Positions 1-11,261 of a stretch of DNA of 64,000 nucleotides are shown here, piece by piece. The stretch comes from Phragmites australis (taxonomy: Eukaryota > Streptophyta > Magnoliopsida > Poales > Poaceae): contig NC_084933.1 of assembly GCF_958298935.1 (NCBI RefSeq), positions 11,639,001-11,703,000 on the forward strand. Reading direction: 5' to 3'. The first letter of the stretch is position 1. Each line of letters starts with the position of its first letter. Both the position numbers and the translations under genes were made by a program. The notes under the pieces were generated by a model, which was not told the origin of the DNA, ran no database searches, and saw nothing but the letters and a program-made list of their open reading frames with translations.

Positions 1-610
1 TCATGTATACTAGGAGTACAAAACTTATCGCGCATATCTTTTTCCTAATGAGAAGGGAAGAAATTTTCTTTTAGGGACTGCAGAGAACCTTATCAAGTCC
101 CCGAGTGCTTGAAAACTCAGACGTTTCCCGCTTGAAGTCGAACCTAAGGTCGTCATGACCAACATCCCAATAAGAAATTCCGCAAACCAAAAAACTATCC
201 GAAAGAAGTGCCAAACACTTGTTAAAACTTCCTTGTATTCAAAAGAAGGTTCACAGTCATACACATGTATTCTAATAGAAATAGGAATCTTTCCTTTAAC
301 AAGATTTTTTGAGCTCTTTTACAGATAAGCTAAGGGATAGATTATTACAAAAAGTCCTAAAAGAGCTACCCAACAAAGAGAAAGGAGAGACTTCCCTAAC
401 TTTCCTACCCAATGAGAGGTTAAGGTCAGCGGTGCCCCAACTCCTGGCTGAACTCGCCGGTGTTACAGCTCGAAATTATCGACATCTTCGATGACGACGA
501 TTTGGGAGAGGCATTGACTCCCCACCGCCATCGCCGGGGTTGCTGCTCTACGATGACGGTTTGGGTGAGGTATTGGCTCCCAACTGCCATCGTCGGGGTT
601 GCCGCCTTGG

Positions 611-1006
611 CTACTCCCTTCGACCGCCCTCGCCAGAATAACACGATGACGGAGAGAATGAAGTGGTGGGTGTCTTGCCGTCTTTAATAGAGACATTGCC
701 GGACATCCCCATTTTCTCTACCTTGGCCGCTGCTTCTTCCTCCTCTATTTTCGCCTCCAGGAGGTCACAGCCCACCTCGTCTTGAACTGGAGATGCCGGG
801 GGCTTGCCATCTTTAACAGGGACGCCGCGAGTCACCACTTTCTCCCCACCCTCCTCGTCGGAGGAGACATCAATGACCTCTACCACCAAAACAGATTCGG
901 TGGGAGACGATGATGAGTTGAGGGGTGTGTACTCGGGGGAAGAAGGTGAGTAGTCGGGAGAAGAAGGCGTGTACTCAGGATGAGGAGAATCCATAATTGA
1001 ACTCAA
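611..1006 (-). CDS. antisense ORF of the gypsy element, with repeats like the RNA polymerase II tail
   Basis: This 131-codon ORF reads opposite to the presumed retrotransposon. It opens with a Ser/Pro/Tyr-rich segment in which the units PEYTPSSP, DYSPSSP and EYTPLNSS repeat, reminiscent of the YSPTSPS heptads of the RNA polymerase II tail. An acidic stretch (EVIDVSSDEEGGE) and a Glu/Ala-rich segment follow. A TATA box lies about 33 nt upstream of the ATG. No catalytic domain is visible and it may be only the first exon of a longer antisense gene. I infer it is the counterpart of the antisense gene in E1, but the proteins are not recognisably alike. Function unknown. Confidence 0.45.
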   Translation of the reverse strand: MSSIMDSPHPEYTPSSPDYSPSSPEYTPLNSSSSPTESVLVVEVIDVSSDEEGGEKVVTRGVPVKDGKPPASPVQDEVGCDLLEAKIEEEEAAAKVEKMGMSGNVSIKDGKTPTTSFSPSSCYSGEGGRRE

Positions 1007-1038
1007 GTTTGGTGCGGCTAAGATCTGGCATCCAAAGG

Positions 1039-1046
1039 TTTATATA
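1039..1046 (-). promoter_or_regulatory. TATA box for the antisense ORF
   Basis: On the minus strand the sequence reads TATATAAA, 33 nt upstream of the ATG at 1006. The short leader is compatible with a plant core promoter, although the ATG would be very close to the start site. Confidence 0.45.
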
Positions 1047-1590
1047 GACCAACAGGTCAAGAGGCGAGATGCCTTACCTCCCGAGCATTAATTCTAGTTG
1101 CGGCGGCATTTTGAGCCACAGACGCCCAAGTGACGCTCGGTCATCAAGGCAACGTCTTTTCAGCTAACCGACATGGACAAAGACGCAGACCCGCTAGATT
1201 TTTCAGTGCATGGGAGCAGTCGAAAGGATGGAACAATGATCCCTCTGCATTCATGACAGATAATCTTTTTCACCACCATGCAAACTTTCCGCTGCCATAG
1301 TTCAACTTTTGAGCCTAGCCAGCGACGAGTCCTATCTCACTTGTACTTGGCAAGGATGGGATAATTTTTTCGGGCCGAGTAGAAAACATACCCGGATGGG
1401 ACAAAGAATCCAATACTCTTTTGAGAAGTTGGAGGCATTCGGAATCTCGAGTAGGTGATCTGAGAACCCAGGAAATCCAGTTAGATGCTTCATCCTAATC
1501 GGAAATCCGAGTCTACTCGATGACACAATCAGATAAAAGCTTATCTTTGCTGGCTATGTATTTGTTTCGTCGAAGCCTCATTTCACATAC

Positions 1591-1601
1591 TGATGGGGGG
1601 C
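1591..1601 (+). other. polypurine tract
   Basis: TGATGGGGGGC lies directly before the LTR start at 1603. It is the expected primer site for plus-strand DNA synthesis in LTR retrotransposons. Confidence 0.5.
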
Positions 1602-1602
1602 T

Positions 1603-2087
1603 TGACGATGAATAATGGATAGTTACCATATCCGGGTACCCTAGGGTTTCCTGTAATTCTCAAAGCATATCTTTATCTCTGGGAAGGAGATCCATGAAAG
1701 AAAGGAAACCACCCGTAGATATTGAAGGCATCCTGTAACCGGAAAGGTTTATCTCCAAGAATAAGAACGAGGAGTCAAGAGGATGTACAACACCCCCATA
1801 TTTATACGGAGCCAAGGGACTCTGCAGAGGACAAGCCCAAACAAGTCAAGACAAGCAACAGAAGCTAAGGATGAAGTCGTCGACTAGGTTTAGATCCATC
1901 TAGACTAGCTACACCCCCTTGTAACAAACTCAGATCAATACAAGATAAATAGGATGTAGGGTTATTATCCCAGGGAGGCCTGAACCTGTCTAAAACCCCC
2001 GTGTGTTCCCTTTGTAATTCGTCTACTCAAAGTATCCCCCAATTCTTCAACAAATTTGTTAGATCAGCGGTTCAAAATTCGTCGACA
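1603..2087 (+). repeat. 3' LTR (485 bp) of the leftmost gypsy element
   Basis: It begins TGACGATGAATAATGG and ends AATTCGTCGACA, so it has TG...CA ends. The last part (about 1960-2060) has the 'cctgaacctgtctaaaac' wording common in the R/U5 part of grass gypsy LTRs and shared in kind with the E1/E2 LTRs. The partner 5' LTR is outside the window, so boundaries rest on the PPT and the TG/CA ends. Confidence 0.5.
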
Positions 2088-2525
2088 CTCCCCTCCTAGC
2101 ATCGCCAAGCCACCTGCATTGTTTCCCCTCCCTCTCCCATGCACAAACACTGCCCCAAGAGCCCAAGAGCCGCCACCAAGCTTCCGTCGTCACTCCTCGC
2201 CGTTGCCAGGACGCTCCACCACCCTCCGACACTAACGTGCGCGTCAAAAAACTCCCCGCCGCCTGAGGGTCATCTTCTTCCACTCGTCGTCGAAGACCGG
2301 CCACCAGAGCTCAACTCCAGCGACCACCCAAGCCCGCACCGCCGTAAGGACCACGTTGTCGTCGCCGTTCTCGCCGGACTCCAGGTTGGTTTAATCCCCA
2401 CCGTTCGATCGTCTATCAACGGCCAAGATTAGATCCCTCATACCAGTTTGTTTTGCCCAGTCAGCTAGCCACGTGGCATAGCCATGTCATCATCTTAATC
2501 CTACGTGGTCGGCTGTGAGGATCGG
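2088..2525. other. noncoding, GC-rich then mixed; left half of a repeat-like segment
   Basis: Short reading frames here have no recognisable domain. The sequence resumes in character after the inserted repeat at 2526-4120 (text such as 'cacgtggcatagccatgtcatc' on the left and 'cacgtggacgccgccacgtc' on the right). I read 2088-2525 plus 4121-6058 as one older repeat split by an insertion. Confidence 0.3.
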
Positions 2526-4120
2526 TGACGTCCTAAGAGGGGGTAAATTAGGACACTTAGAAACTATTTGGCTCCAAAAACTTCACAAGATAAGCCTATC
2601 TCAATTTCTATCTAAATGTACTCTAGGTTTATCTAGTGTGTCTACTCTATTGGTCAAAGAGCTTGCAATCTATCTAAGAAGGTAAATTGCAAATAAGTAA
2701 ATACAGAAACATAAATAAGGTAGAGAAAGCAAACTTGACAAAAGGATTTTTCCCATGGTATCGATGGCATGAATGCCACCCCTAGTCCACGTTGGAGCTC
2801 CACCGAGGATATGCTTCGGTCGGCACCCGATCACGGCTATTGAGCCACCAAGTCACAAAGACAACGTCTCAACTTGGATGAGCCGCCAAGCCACCAAGGC
2901 AAGGCCTCACCACAAGCCTCTCTTTCGGTCCCTTACCATCGTAATCACTTTGGAGCTTGAGCCACCAAGACAAGGGTCTCCGCGTCCCCGTACACGTATC
3001 TTGCCACCGCTCCACACCAAGTGGGAGGGTCAACAACTTGCCGGCGAGTCACCAAGACTCCAAGTTGCTAGTGTACCTCTTAGTATACGGTTGGATCACT
3101 CCTTGATCCACTCTCTAGGCAGCAATCACCTAGCAACACTCTCTAGGCCTATAAGCACTAATCACTCACTAATCTTGTGCTTAATCGCCTTGGATGATCA
3201 CTTTAAGCACTTTGGTGGCTTGAATATCTTCTCAGATGTATATGGACTTCTCTGGATTCCAGCAGCATGCCACACCTTCAAATGACTGAGTGAAGGGGTA
3301 TTTATAACCTCAAACTCGCGTACTAGCCGTTAACCCAATGACTCAAAAAAGTTGTTAAAATCGGATGATTCGGTGAGAACAGTGGTACTAACACCGGATC
3401 ATTCAGTGAATATATCTTCAGAAATTAGCTATTGGACTTCCACTCAGTCATCCTGAACACCGGACACTCCGGTGTATACTTCATCCACATCACCGGACTA
3501 TCTGGTAAGTTATCCTGAGCCAGACCGCGCCACTTCTTCTTTGTGCAAAACACTCCGGTGTAAGCCTCTGGTGCACTTCCTATTGACACCGGACCATCCG
3601 GTCAGTTCATCTTCGTTCTTTAACACATGGAATCGCCTTTGCAAGAAATGCTCGGTGAAGCCTCCGGTGCACTCACTTCCCATCACCGGACCTTCCGGTC
3701 CGTTGTTCTCCGATCTTCAACACTTGCAACACTCTCTGCAAGAATTGCTTCGGTGTATTTATTCCGTTGATCACCGGACTTTCCGGTGAGTTCAACTTCT
3801 TCTGTCCCAAGCCAAAATACTCTAGTGAGTACCTTCTTCATCAACACTGGACTATCCGGTGGCTTCTTCAGTTCTTATCTTCTCTGCAGATAAAGCTCCG
3901 GTGCTACACCTTGCTGATCACCGGACTATCCAGTGAGCCAAATCTTCCTGAAATTTCTCCAATTCAACCAAAATTTGTCCCGACTGCGATGGCTTCTTCA
4001 TGTATTACATCCATGAGACCTACTAATATATATTCTTGACAAACACATTAGTCTCATTGACTATATTATCATTAACCACCAAAATCACAATTATAACCTT
4101 ATAGGGTCATTTTCGCTACA
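2526..4120 (+). repeat. palindrome-array repeat, copy 1 (LTR-like, 1595 bp)
   Basis: The copy starts TGACGTCCTAAGAGGGGG and ends TCATTTTCGCTACA, with TG...CA ends in either orientation. Between about 3360 and 3950 it carries around nine imperfect palindromes of the form CACCGGA-nnn-TCCGGTG, spaced roughly 60-90 bp. A second copy lies at 17008 and an inverted, more decayed one at 25771. The five bases on each side (atcgg / ttggc) do not match, so there is no target duplication. A solo LTR is my best guess; no internal coding region is present. The ORFs in it are low-complexity by-products. Confidence 0.7.
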
Positions 4121-6058
4121 TTGGCCACATCAACCCTCTGTCCCACGTGGACGCCGCCACGTCAGCGCACCCTTTTTCTCCTTTCTCTTTTATTTCTGAT
4201 GCTGACATCAGGCTAACGTCATAAATATCTTTTTCCTTATAAAAATAATTCATAAATACGAAAATAGGGTTTTCCTAATAATAAAAATTAGGAAAAATAT
4301 TTATTAATTCTAAAATAATAGTTTTAATGTTTAAATAGGTTTTCATTAATGTTTTTAATTCTAGAAATTTGATAAATAATTATGATAAATCATAAAATAA
4401 GTTTTTCTTTAGTAAAATAATTTTGAATAATCTATTTTAATTCTTTTTAGTGTTTCTTTAATTAAGAAAAATCCTTTTTAATTTCTAAAATTTGTTAGAA
4501 AATCCAGAAAATATCAGGAGCCTTCAAGGAAAATTCCTACACTCTTCTCTCACCCTTCCAAGGCCATATCTCCACCGTCGCAACTCTGATCTAATTGTTT
4601 CCTTCTCCAATAATTCACCAAAAATCATATAAATAATAAATTGAGTTGTTTTGATTGCTTTTGGCTCTTTTTTGGCTTTTGTTGTTTATTGCATTGTTTT
4701 ATTTTGCAATTAGACGCCGACGTCTAGGTGAAGGAGCTTTGCAGGTTTTCAGGTCCAGAAGTTTGTGGATTCTGCTAAGCACTAGGGTGAAGACAAGTTG
4801 TCCTTGATACATTTTGTTCCTATGTTTTCTAAATGATTTGTTTTGCAAAGTTGCACGCTTTTAACTGTTGGTGGAAAACCCAAGTTAGGTTGTGCCTTAG
4901 TTTTCTCACATCTACCTGGTCGCCTCGGCTTTGGTGGGATCAAGGGTAGTATTGCTTAGCCATGCTTGGGAGTTGGATCACACTTGGTATAATAATTTTG
5001 ATAATGATTCTATGCAATGAGATAAAATTGTGTTTCAGCAACATGGACTAGGGAATTGAGCAAGAGGTTGGGTTGGTTGCCAAGGGCAGGTGGATTGTAA
5101 TCTTGCTCAATTCGATTAAGGATCGGTTCATAGTGCGTTCTGATCAAGCTTTACAGTACAACCACAAATCTGGTATGAGACGGGCCTAACTGACTAATTA
5201 GGCTCTCCCAACATAGTGTAGACTAGGTGATGGAATGTGGAACAAATAGAATTTACGTGGAACCGTAAGGCGCAAGAGGGGGCTTCCGTTGTTGAGGATA
5301 TTTGCGTCACACGGTAGTGAAACCTCAGTAGGTAGACACTTGTTGGGAGAAATTTTGTAAAGACCTTGCAGTGGTCAACTCGACGCACACCTTGAAAGTA
5401 TGTAAGGTACCGACAGGTACCGGCAAAAGAGTTTGATCACGTTTTGTGGGTAAAGTGTACAACCTCTGCAGAGTGTAAAACTGATATATCAGCCGTGCTC
5501 ACGATTATGAGCGGTGAGGAATGTCACACATGATTAGAATACACTATTTTTTGTGTAACGTTGGGTTGGTGGTTCATTCATGGTTGCGGGAACCATGTTT
5601 GAGGTGGTCAACTTCGGTTGAGGTTGTTTATGTCAAGAATGTCAATTCTTGAGGTTGTTATTTATTATTGCTTTTATTAAATTTTGCCTTTATGCAAATT
5701 AGCCATATAAACCTTATTATTGTGAATGCCTTCATATCATATTTTACCACAACTTGCGGAGTACGAAATATACTTACACTTGCTATAACCACACTACTCA
5801 GTTGGGGAAGATTATGAGGATTGCTAAGGTGGTACTCTACATCAACTGCCTGCGGGAACGGGAGATTAAGAATGCTACGCTAGTTGCGGTGTTTATTTGC
5901 TTCTTGACCCTCGAAGGTCCCTTTTGTAATCATAAGTAATTACGTTAAGTTTTGACATTGTGTTTTGTTTATCATCTATGAAGTCCCTATATATTAAGAT
6001 TGATTTCTGGCTCAATATATAGTATGGGTATTGGTCTATCCTTAGACCGGTCCCGACA
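4121..6058. other. noncoding, AT-rich then mixed; probable long-LTR-type gypsy remnant
   Basis: 4200-4520 is AT-rich. 4700-5560 has the texture of long grass gypsy LTRs, including a segment on tcagccgtgctcacgattatgagcgg near 5490. The possible right end is 'ggtcccgaca' at about 6058. No ORF with a domain was found. Assignment is by general resemblance only. Confidence 0.3.
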
Positions 6059-7072
6059 GCAGCTGCTGCTATGCTACGTGCGTGAGTGAAGGAGGGGGTA
6101 GCTAACATGGGCTGGATGGGCTAGGGTTACAGAATGAGTTGAGGGGTTAGTTTTGTGGGCTAGACAGTCTAGCAGCCCACTTATTAATTCTTCTTGTCTT
6201 TGTTTCCTTTTTTTTCTTTTGTTTTACTCATAATATATTATTGCATATCAAATTTATTGCTATCGTCCCATGCCATCATTCCACGCGGAGGGAGGCTTGG
6301 ATGGCCGCGGCGAGCTGGAGTTGGAAGGCATGGTCGAGGTCGCTGTCGGAGATGGCGGTGGCGGAGATAGGATGAATGTAGTGGATTAAGGTTAGGGCTT
6401 CCTTTACATGAATCCAAGGTTGATCTGAACTGCCCATTTGAGATGCAAAGGTAAAAAAATGGAAACTACTAAATGATAGTATGTGGCCGGCTGTGGAGGC
6501 TGACCAATCTCAAATCCGATTTTGTGCTATAATTACATTTCTATTTTGATTTCTAAAATCCTAGATTATCATTTTTGAGCTACATTTACATTGCCATTTA
6601 CCAATATAATTTCCTATTATCCTAGACTATGATGTGTTTATTCGCCATGCTGATGTGTGTATGGCGTCGCCACCATAAGCACTATAAATATGTAATGGTG
6701 GTGGGTTGCCGCGATTCGCCGCATCGCCGTAACAACTATGACTTCCTTAGACATTTCTTTTAGCAACTTTTCCCTTGTGGAGAGGGTTTTCTACTATTTA
6801 AACCACAAAATGTGAAATTTACCTCTTCTGTTAGAAGAAGGGGTACTCTACTATATGAGACATACGCAGGCCTACATATGATTCCCCACATCTATGAGAA
6901 AATCAAGTGTCAACGCTTGGCCTATAACCTTCTTGGTGCATGCATGTGTGAGCACATAAAGGTTAAAATAATCAACGCAATGTTCACCTCATCTTAAAAA
7001 AACACACACACACAATGTTCACCTTGTGCTAACGAACGCAACCTTTTTCGAAAGGTTAATTCGAAAAGTTAC
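6059..7072. other. intergenic or intronic, no gene seen
   Basis: I see no coding domain and no repeat with clear ends. A short (CA)n run occurs near 7000. If the ABC transporter gene continues to the left, this is the start of the intron after its exon at 7073-7163. Confidence 0.4.
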
Positions 7073-7954
7073 CTGTCGTTAGCCTCTTCTTCTCACCACC
7101 CGAGATACCTCTTCTCATGGCATCTCCTACCATTGAGTCCGCACATTTGTCCAGTCCCATAATCTTATTAAGCAAAAAGGAAAAACAAATACTAGTTAAT
7201 GTTCGATGAAACTGAAATGAAGCATTTTGTTTGGGCCTTGGTTACCTTCATGATGTAATCCGTGTGAAAACTCTTTTCTGAACCTTCCATATATATTGCC
7301 TGCAATAGAAGTGCCGCTTCAAGTTTTGTGGCGGGGCGATGTTACGAATTTAACAGCAAACAGTTCAATTTACACACAAAAAAGAAAAATCCCGTGTTCT
7401 AAACATTGACTGAAATTGTGTTTGTACCTTCATAAACATATCAACGTCAGGATCAGCGGTAATCCCAGCCTCCTCCTCCCTTCTAATAACCTCTTTCAGG
7501 ATTTCTATACTTGCAAAACAAACATGAAAATTGTACAAAATGTTAAGCGAAGAACCAGGTAACTAAATATCGTATAAGATAAAATCCATGATACTTCAGA
7601 CATTTCAAATGGTGTTGTGTGATGAACATGTGGTAGTATCGATCACTACTGCTATGTGAATCATCCCGTGGAGGGCAGTGTGGTCCAAAATGGATTTCAA
7701 CTTCTGCTCTAAAAGTTGTAGTTTCATCACCAATAGGGCCACTCCTTAGGGCCTATGTGCAAAGACAGGGTTGTCTTCGGAACTTTTAAAATGTCTACAA
7801 ATTTGAACTAAATATTAAGAACTTTGATCCTAACCCCTCTATCTAAGCCTGCCTTTATTAATATCTTGTGAATGAAGGTCTCTATTGTAACATATGCTTT
7901 CTTAATTCATATGCATGTTTACCAATTGTGTTGGTTGCAAGGCAAGTATGTTCT

Positions 7955-8135
7955 CAAATCCTTTTTTCATAACAAACATGGTGCTCTCCTTCCTGGAGGA
8001 GACTCTACCATGGCGGATTGGGGGACCACAGAGCGAAGAGTAGTGCACATGGATTTCCTGGAGGTCTGTTGGCAATTGTGGAACGAGAGGAATGTCAGAG
8101 TGTTCAGTACTTCAGTAAACAGTTAGTTGCATTCG
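7955..8135 (+). mobile_element. LINE-type reverse transcriptase C-terminal remnant (zinc-binding/endpiece)
   Basis: Inside an intron of the ABC transporter gene, a plus-strand frame reads VCWQLWNERNVRVFS. This matches the W-x-x-W-x-E-R-N-x-R-V-F signature near the C-terminus of plant non-LTR retrotransposon ORF2 proteins and related zf-RVT sequences. Only about 60 codons are present, with no RT or endonuclease. A short, 5'-truncated insertion is typical of LINEs. Orientation is opposite to the host gene. Confidence 0.5.
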
Positions 8136-8403
8136 GCAGGAAGGATCGATTCGGTGCAAACGGGGGTGGCATGCCTCAGTAGCTGGATTATGGAATGTCG
8201 CCCAAATCTATTTGATCTCCATAAAAGAAATGGATGGCGCTACCTGCTCTCCAGCCAACACCCTGAAACCTTGCAGAGAAGTCGAGTGCCTCTCTAACAG
8301 TCATCTCAGGAACATGCAGGTCATGCTGGCTCACGTAGGCTGATGTCTTCTCCGGAACAAACTCGTTCAACTTCACGCCGTTGTACTCAATCTCTCCTGT
8401 CAC

Positions 8404-9497
8404 CTGCAATGCATGCACAAAACAGATGTATGAAGAAAACATGGGTCCCTCTTTAAATAGTAGAGAATACCAGGCTCACCAAGCAAGTAATCTAATAATC
8501 ATGTATTCTAGTGAGTGTTTGATGTAAGAAATGGAATGGAATGGCATCCCATGTTAAATACAAGAGCAAATTTCACTTTGGACCATATATTAGTACACTT
8601 GGTGCACTTTGAACCATATTTAGCAATATGTGTCACTTTGAACCATATATTTTAAGCTAATATTTCAGTTTGCACCGTGTCTAAGGATGGGGCCTTTGAC
8701 CGTGCTCACGTGACGAGCAGTTCCATTCACCTCAGATCCACGGATTCAAATGAGAGGGTGAACTGCTGTTTTCAACTCATGCTTTCTCTCACTCAATTCA
8801 TTCTTCGTTGTCTGCTTCCCATTTAGCCTCAAGTTGCTAGAGCTGCTCTCCGTATCAGACCTCCAGAGCCTAAATGTCACCACTCGCAGACTTTGTCATC
8901 TACTTATATTCCTCACTTTATCATCCACTTTGGCATCACCGGTTCTTTCAGATGGCAGCTTGCATGGATGGAGCTTGCTGTTGAAGTGTATATATATCAT
9001 CTATAGCCGCATTGATTGCTACCAAGTAGGAATTGCTGAGCTTGTTTATATCCAATTTGTTGAGCATGTTAGAGCTTTTACTTACCAAGCTGACCATGTG
9101 TAATCATGCAAAATGCATGGAAAAACTATTATCAAACAGGTAGCATAATCTAATAAATCTATCGTTTTCATGCTAATTTGGATCAGGGGATAATTTTATT
9201 TTTTTGTTTCCACCACCCATTTTGCTTCTACGATATTTTTATGATCTTTTGTTTTTGCCACCTGTTTCACGAAAACAAGCACCGGAGAAATGAGTGACAA
9301 AAACAAAACATCATATAAATGGATGGCAGAAGCAAAATTTGCTGTGCTCTTAATGGCAAAAATAAAAGTATACCTTAGGTGATTCCGTTGATTCAAATTT
9401 TAACGGGAAAGGAATGCATCCTATAACAATACCTTTTTTCAGACCATCCCTATAGCAATACCATTAATTGGTCCCACAGTAAAATGTGGATACATAC
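8404..9497. other. intron of the ABC transporter gene, no separate gene seen
   Basis: The intron has AT-rich text with a short internal repetition of 'cactttgaaccatat' at about 8570-8660. Nothing else is recognised. Confidence 0.35.
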
Positions 9498-9648
9498 CTT
9501 GAGGCGTTTGTCGAGCCTTCCTGCAAGCGCACGCAGGAGGGTGGTCTTGCCACACCCCAGGGGGCCAAGCAGAAGGGTCAGCCTGGATGTACATGTGCAA
9601 GACATTTGCATATATTGTTAGTAGTTTAGTGAAGAATTGAAGAATTCA

Positions 9649-9666
9649 CACACACACACACACATA
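9649..9666. repeat. (CA)n microsatellite
   Basis: A run of CA dinucleotides followed by TATATA lies just outside the exon at 9705-9797. Confidence 0.8.
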
Positions 9667-9797
9667 TATCCAGTCGAGCAATTGGGTAGTGACAAAGAGA
9701 GCACTTTCCTCCCTGGCCTGACGATCCCATTGACACCTTTAATCAGCTGGATCCTTGCTTTCTGACTGTAGTTCAAACCTAGCATACCCGTAAGCGT

Positions 9798-11261
9798 CTG
9801 CGAATTCGATAGAAATTGAAAGAAATTATCTAGATATATAGACAGAGTCATCTAGGCTTAAAGTATCCACTATTACTTCTCTCCCCAATAAACTCTTGTC
9901 ATAATAAGGTAACTCCTGTATTTATGAATCTTCACTACTACATAAGGCTTGTCTTATTAGACAGTTTCTTTAGAACAATGTGAGATAAATTATCTTATGT
10001 CTATTTGGATGTGTAAGATACGCCGAACCATATGAGACAAGTATCCCACACAATTCCAATACGGAGTCACCTGGGATAATATCACAAACAAGTGTACACA
10101 AAAGCCATCTATAATATACACACTTCATCTAGCGTGCGACTCATCTCCTCCCCTCTCCTCACTAAAAAACCCCATTCCGCCCTCTCTCCTCACATACTGT
10201 TCAAATCCGGCTCCATTCCTCCTCCACTGCTGATGCTCCTATCACACCATGGAAGCTTTGCCGCCGCTACCCTCTCCATTGCCCTCTCTGCCATCGAAGC
10301 ACTATCTGGCATGGTCCAGACTTAGTTAGCCCACGTCCGAGGAGGAGGAGGCTATGGAGCTGTCTAGGGAGGAGAGATTGAGCGTGCTCTCCTTCAACGA
10401 GGAGGAGGAGGGCAGCGATGACAACTACCTTTGGTGGGACGGCAATCCGCCACCGCCGGACTTAGAGGAGGAGTTGGACTTGTACAAGGAGGAGATGAGG
10501 ACAATGGTAGAGCCATTGAGGATGAGGAGGGTGGCGGCGGCGGCGGCAACTAGAACAACTACGGCGCGAGGGCAGCTGCAATAATGGTACCGACAGCGAC
10601 GGCGAAGAAGGCTAGGATAGTGTAGGATTCAAATTGCTAAGTGAATGCATGATTTAAACTCGTTCTTGTGATAAAATTTTCTTATGTTTAATTTCATTGT
10701 TGTGTTTAAAATTTGTCGCCAAGTGAATATATTATCTAGGTTAAAAGGAATATATCCGCAATCATTGGCATGAAACATAAGCTAGCTCAGTTGGTAGATG
10801 TGTTAGGCGCTGACATGAGGTTCTGAGTTTGATTGTTATATTAGTGACGTCCTGGCAAATAAAGTGAGAAATTTGTGAGACTTGGGGTGATCCCGGGTGA
10901 CTATGGTTGTCCCAGGTAAATAGGTGATCGTACAATTTTTAAAATTTGTTTAGCAACTTTACTATTTTTTTTGTCTTTTCTTCGGTACTAGAACCATGTA
11001 TATATCACATACGGTTCGGAATCTATTATCTCTTATAGTTCTATTGTGAAACAGTCCAAAATAATTAATTATCCCGGACGGTTTCTAACCCGTCTGAGAT
11101 AACTAGATCGATTTATCACTGGTGCTACAACTTTCGCTTTAAGTGACAAAATTTATAGCCATATAATATGAGACGCACTCGCACGTGTGCAAGTGTGGTG
11201 TGTGTATATATAGTGATGTGTGTTAGTGTGTGTTGTCAGTGTAATAGAAAAAAAAACTCAC
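9798..11261. other. large intron of the ABC transporter gene with repeat debris
   Basis: It begins near CACTACTACATAAGG (9933), which looks like a CACTA terminus. Around 10980-11100 it has 'cggttcggaatc' and 'cggacggtttctaacccgtc' units typical of subterminal repeats, but I could not find the other terminus. A GC-rich frame at 10354-10584 is rich in acidic residues and has no recognised domain. Confidence 0.3.
10783..10840 (+). repeat. tRNA-derived SINE-like segment
   Basis: TAGCTCAGTTGG at 10783-10794 is a perfect A-box. A degenerate B-box (GAGTTTGATTG) follows at 10825-10835, about the spacing found in tRNAs. No folding tRNA or anticodon stem is convincing, so a tRNA-derived SINE head is more likely than a tRNA gene. 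Confidence 0.4.

Larger units (their letters stand above)
1..2087 (+). mobile_element. 3' portion of a Ty3/gypsy LTR retrotransposon (Tat-like layout), entering from the left
   Basis: The stretch ends in a purine-rich tract (1591-1601) followed by a sequence that starts TGACGATGAA and ends GTCGACA, as expected for polypurine tract plus 3' LTR. Upstream lies a TATA-preceded ORF on the opposite strand. That is the same arrangement seen in the complete element at 27372-41480, where an antisense gene sits between pol and the 3' LTR. No pol is visible, so the rest of the element must lie left of the window. 1-600 and 1050-1590 have no convincing coding. A roughly 60-bp unit is tandemly duplicated at 490-605. 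Assignment to the Tat lineage is inferred from layout only. Confidence 0.55.

Noticed and set aside
2773..3285. 170-codon frame in palindrome-repeat copy 1
   Set aside because: Not kept open in copies 2 and 3, and without any domain.
2526..4120. Calling the palindrome repeat a CACTA or Helitron element
   Set aside because: No CACTA termini, no 3-bp duplication, no CTRR end with hairpin, and no insertion between A and T.
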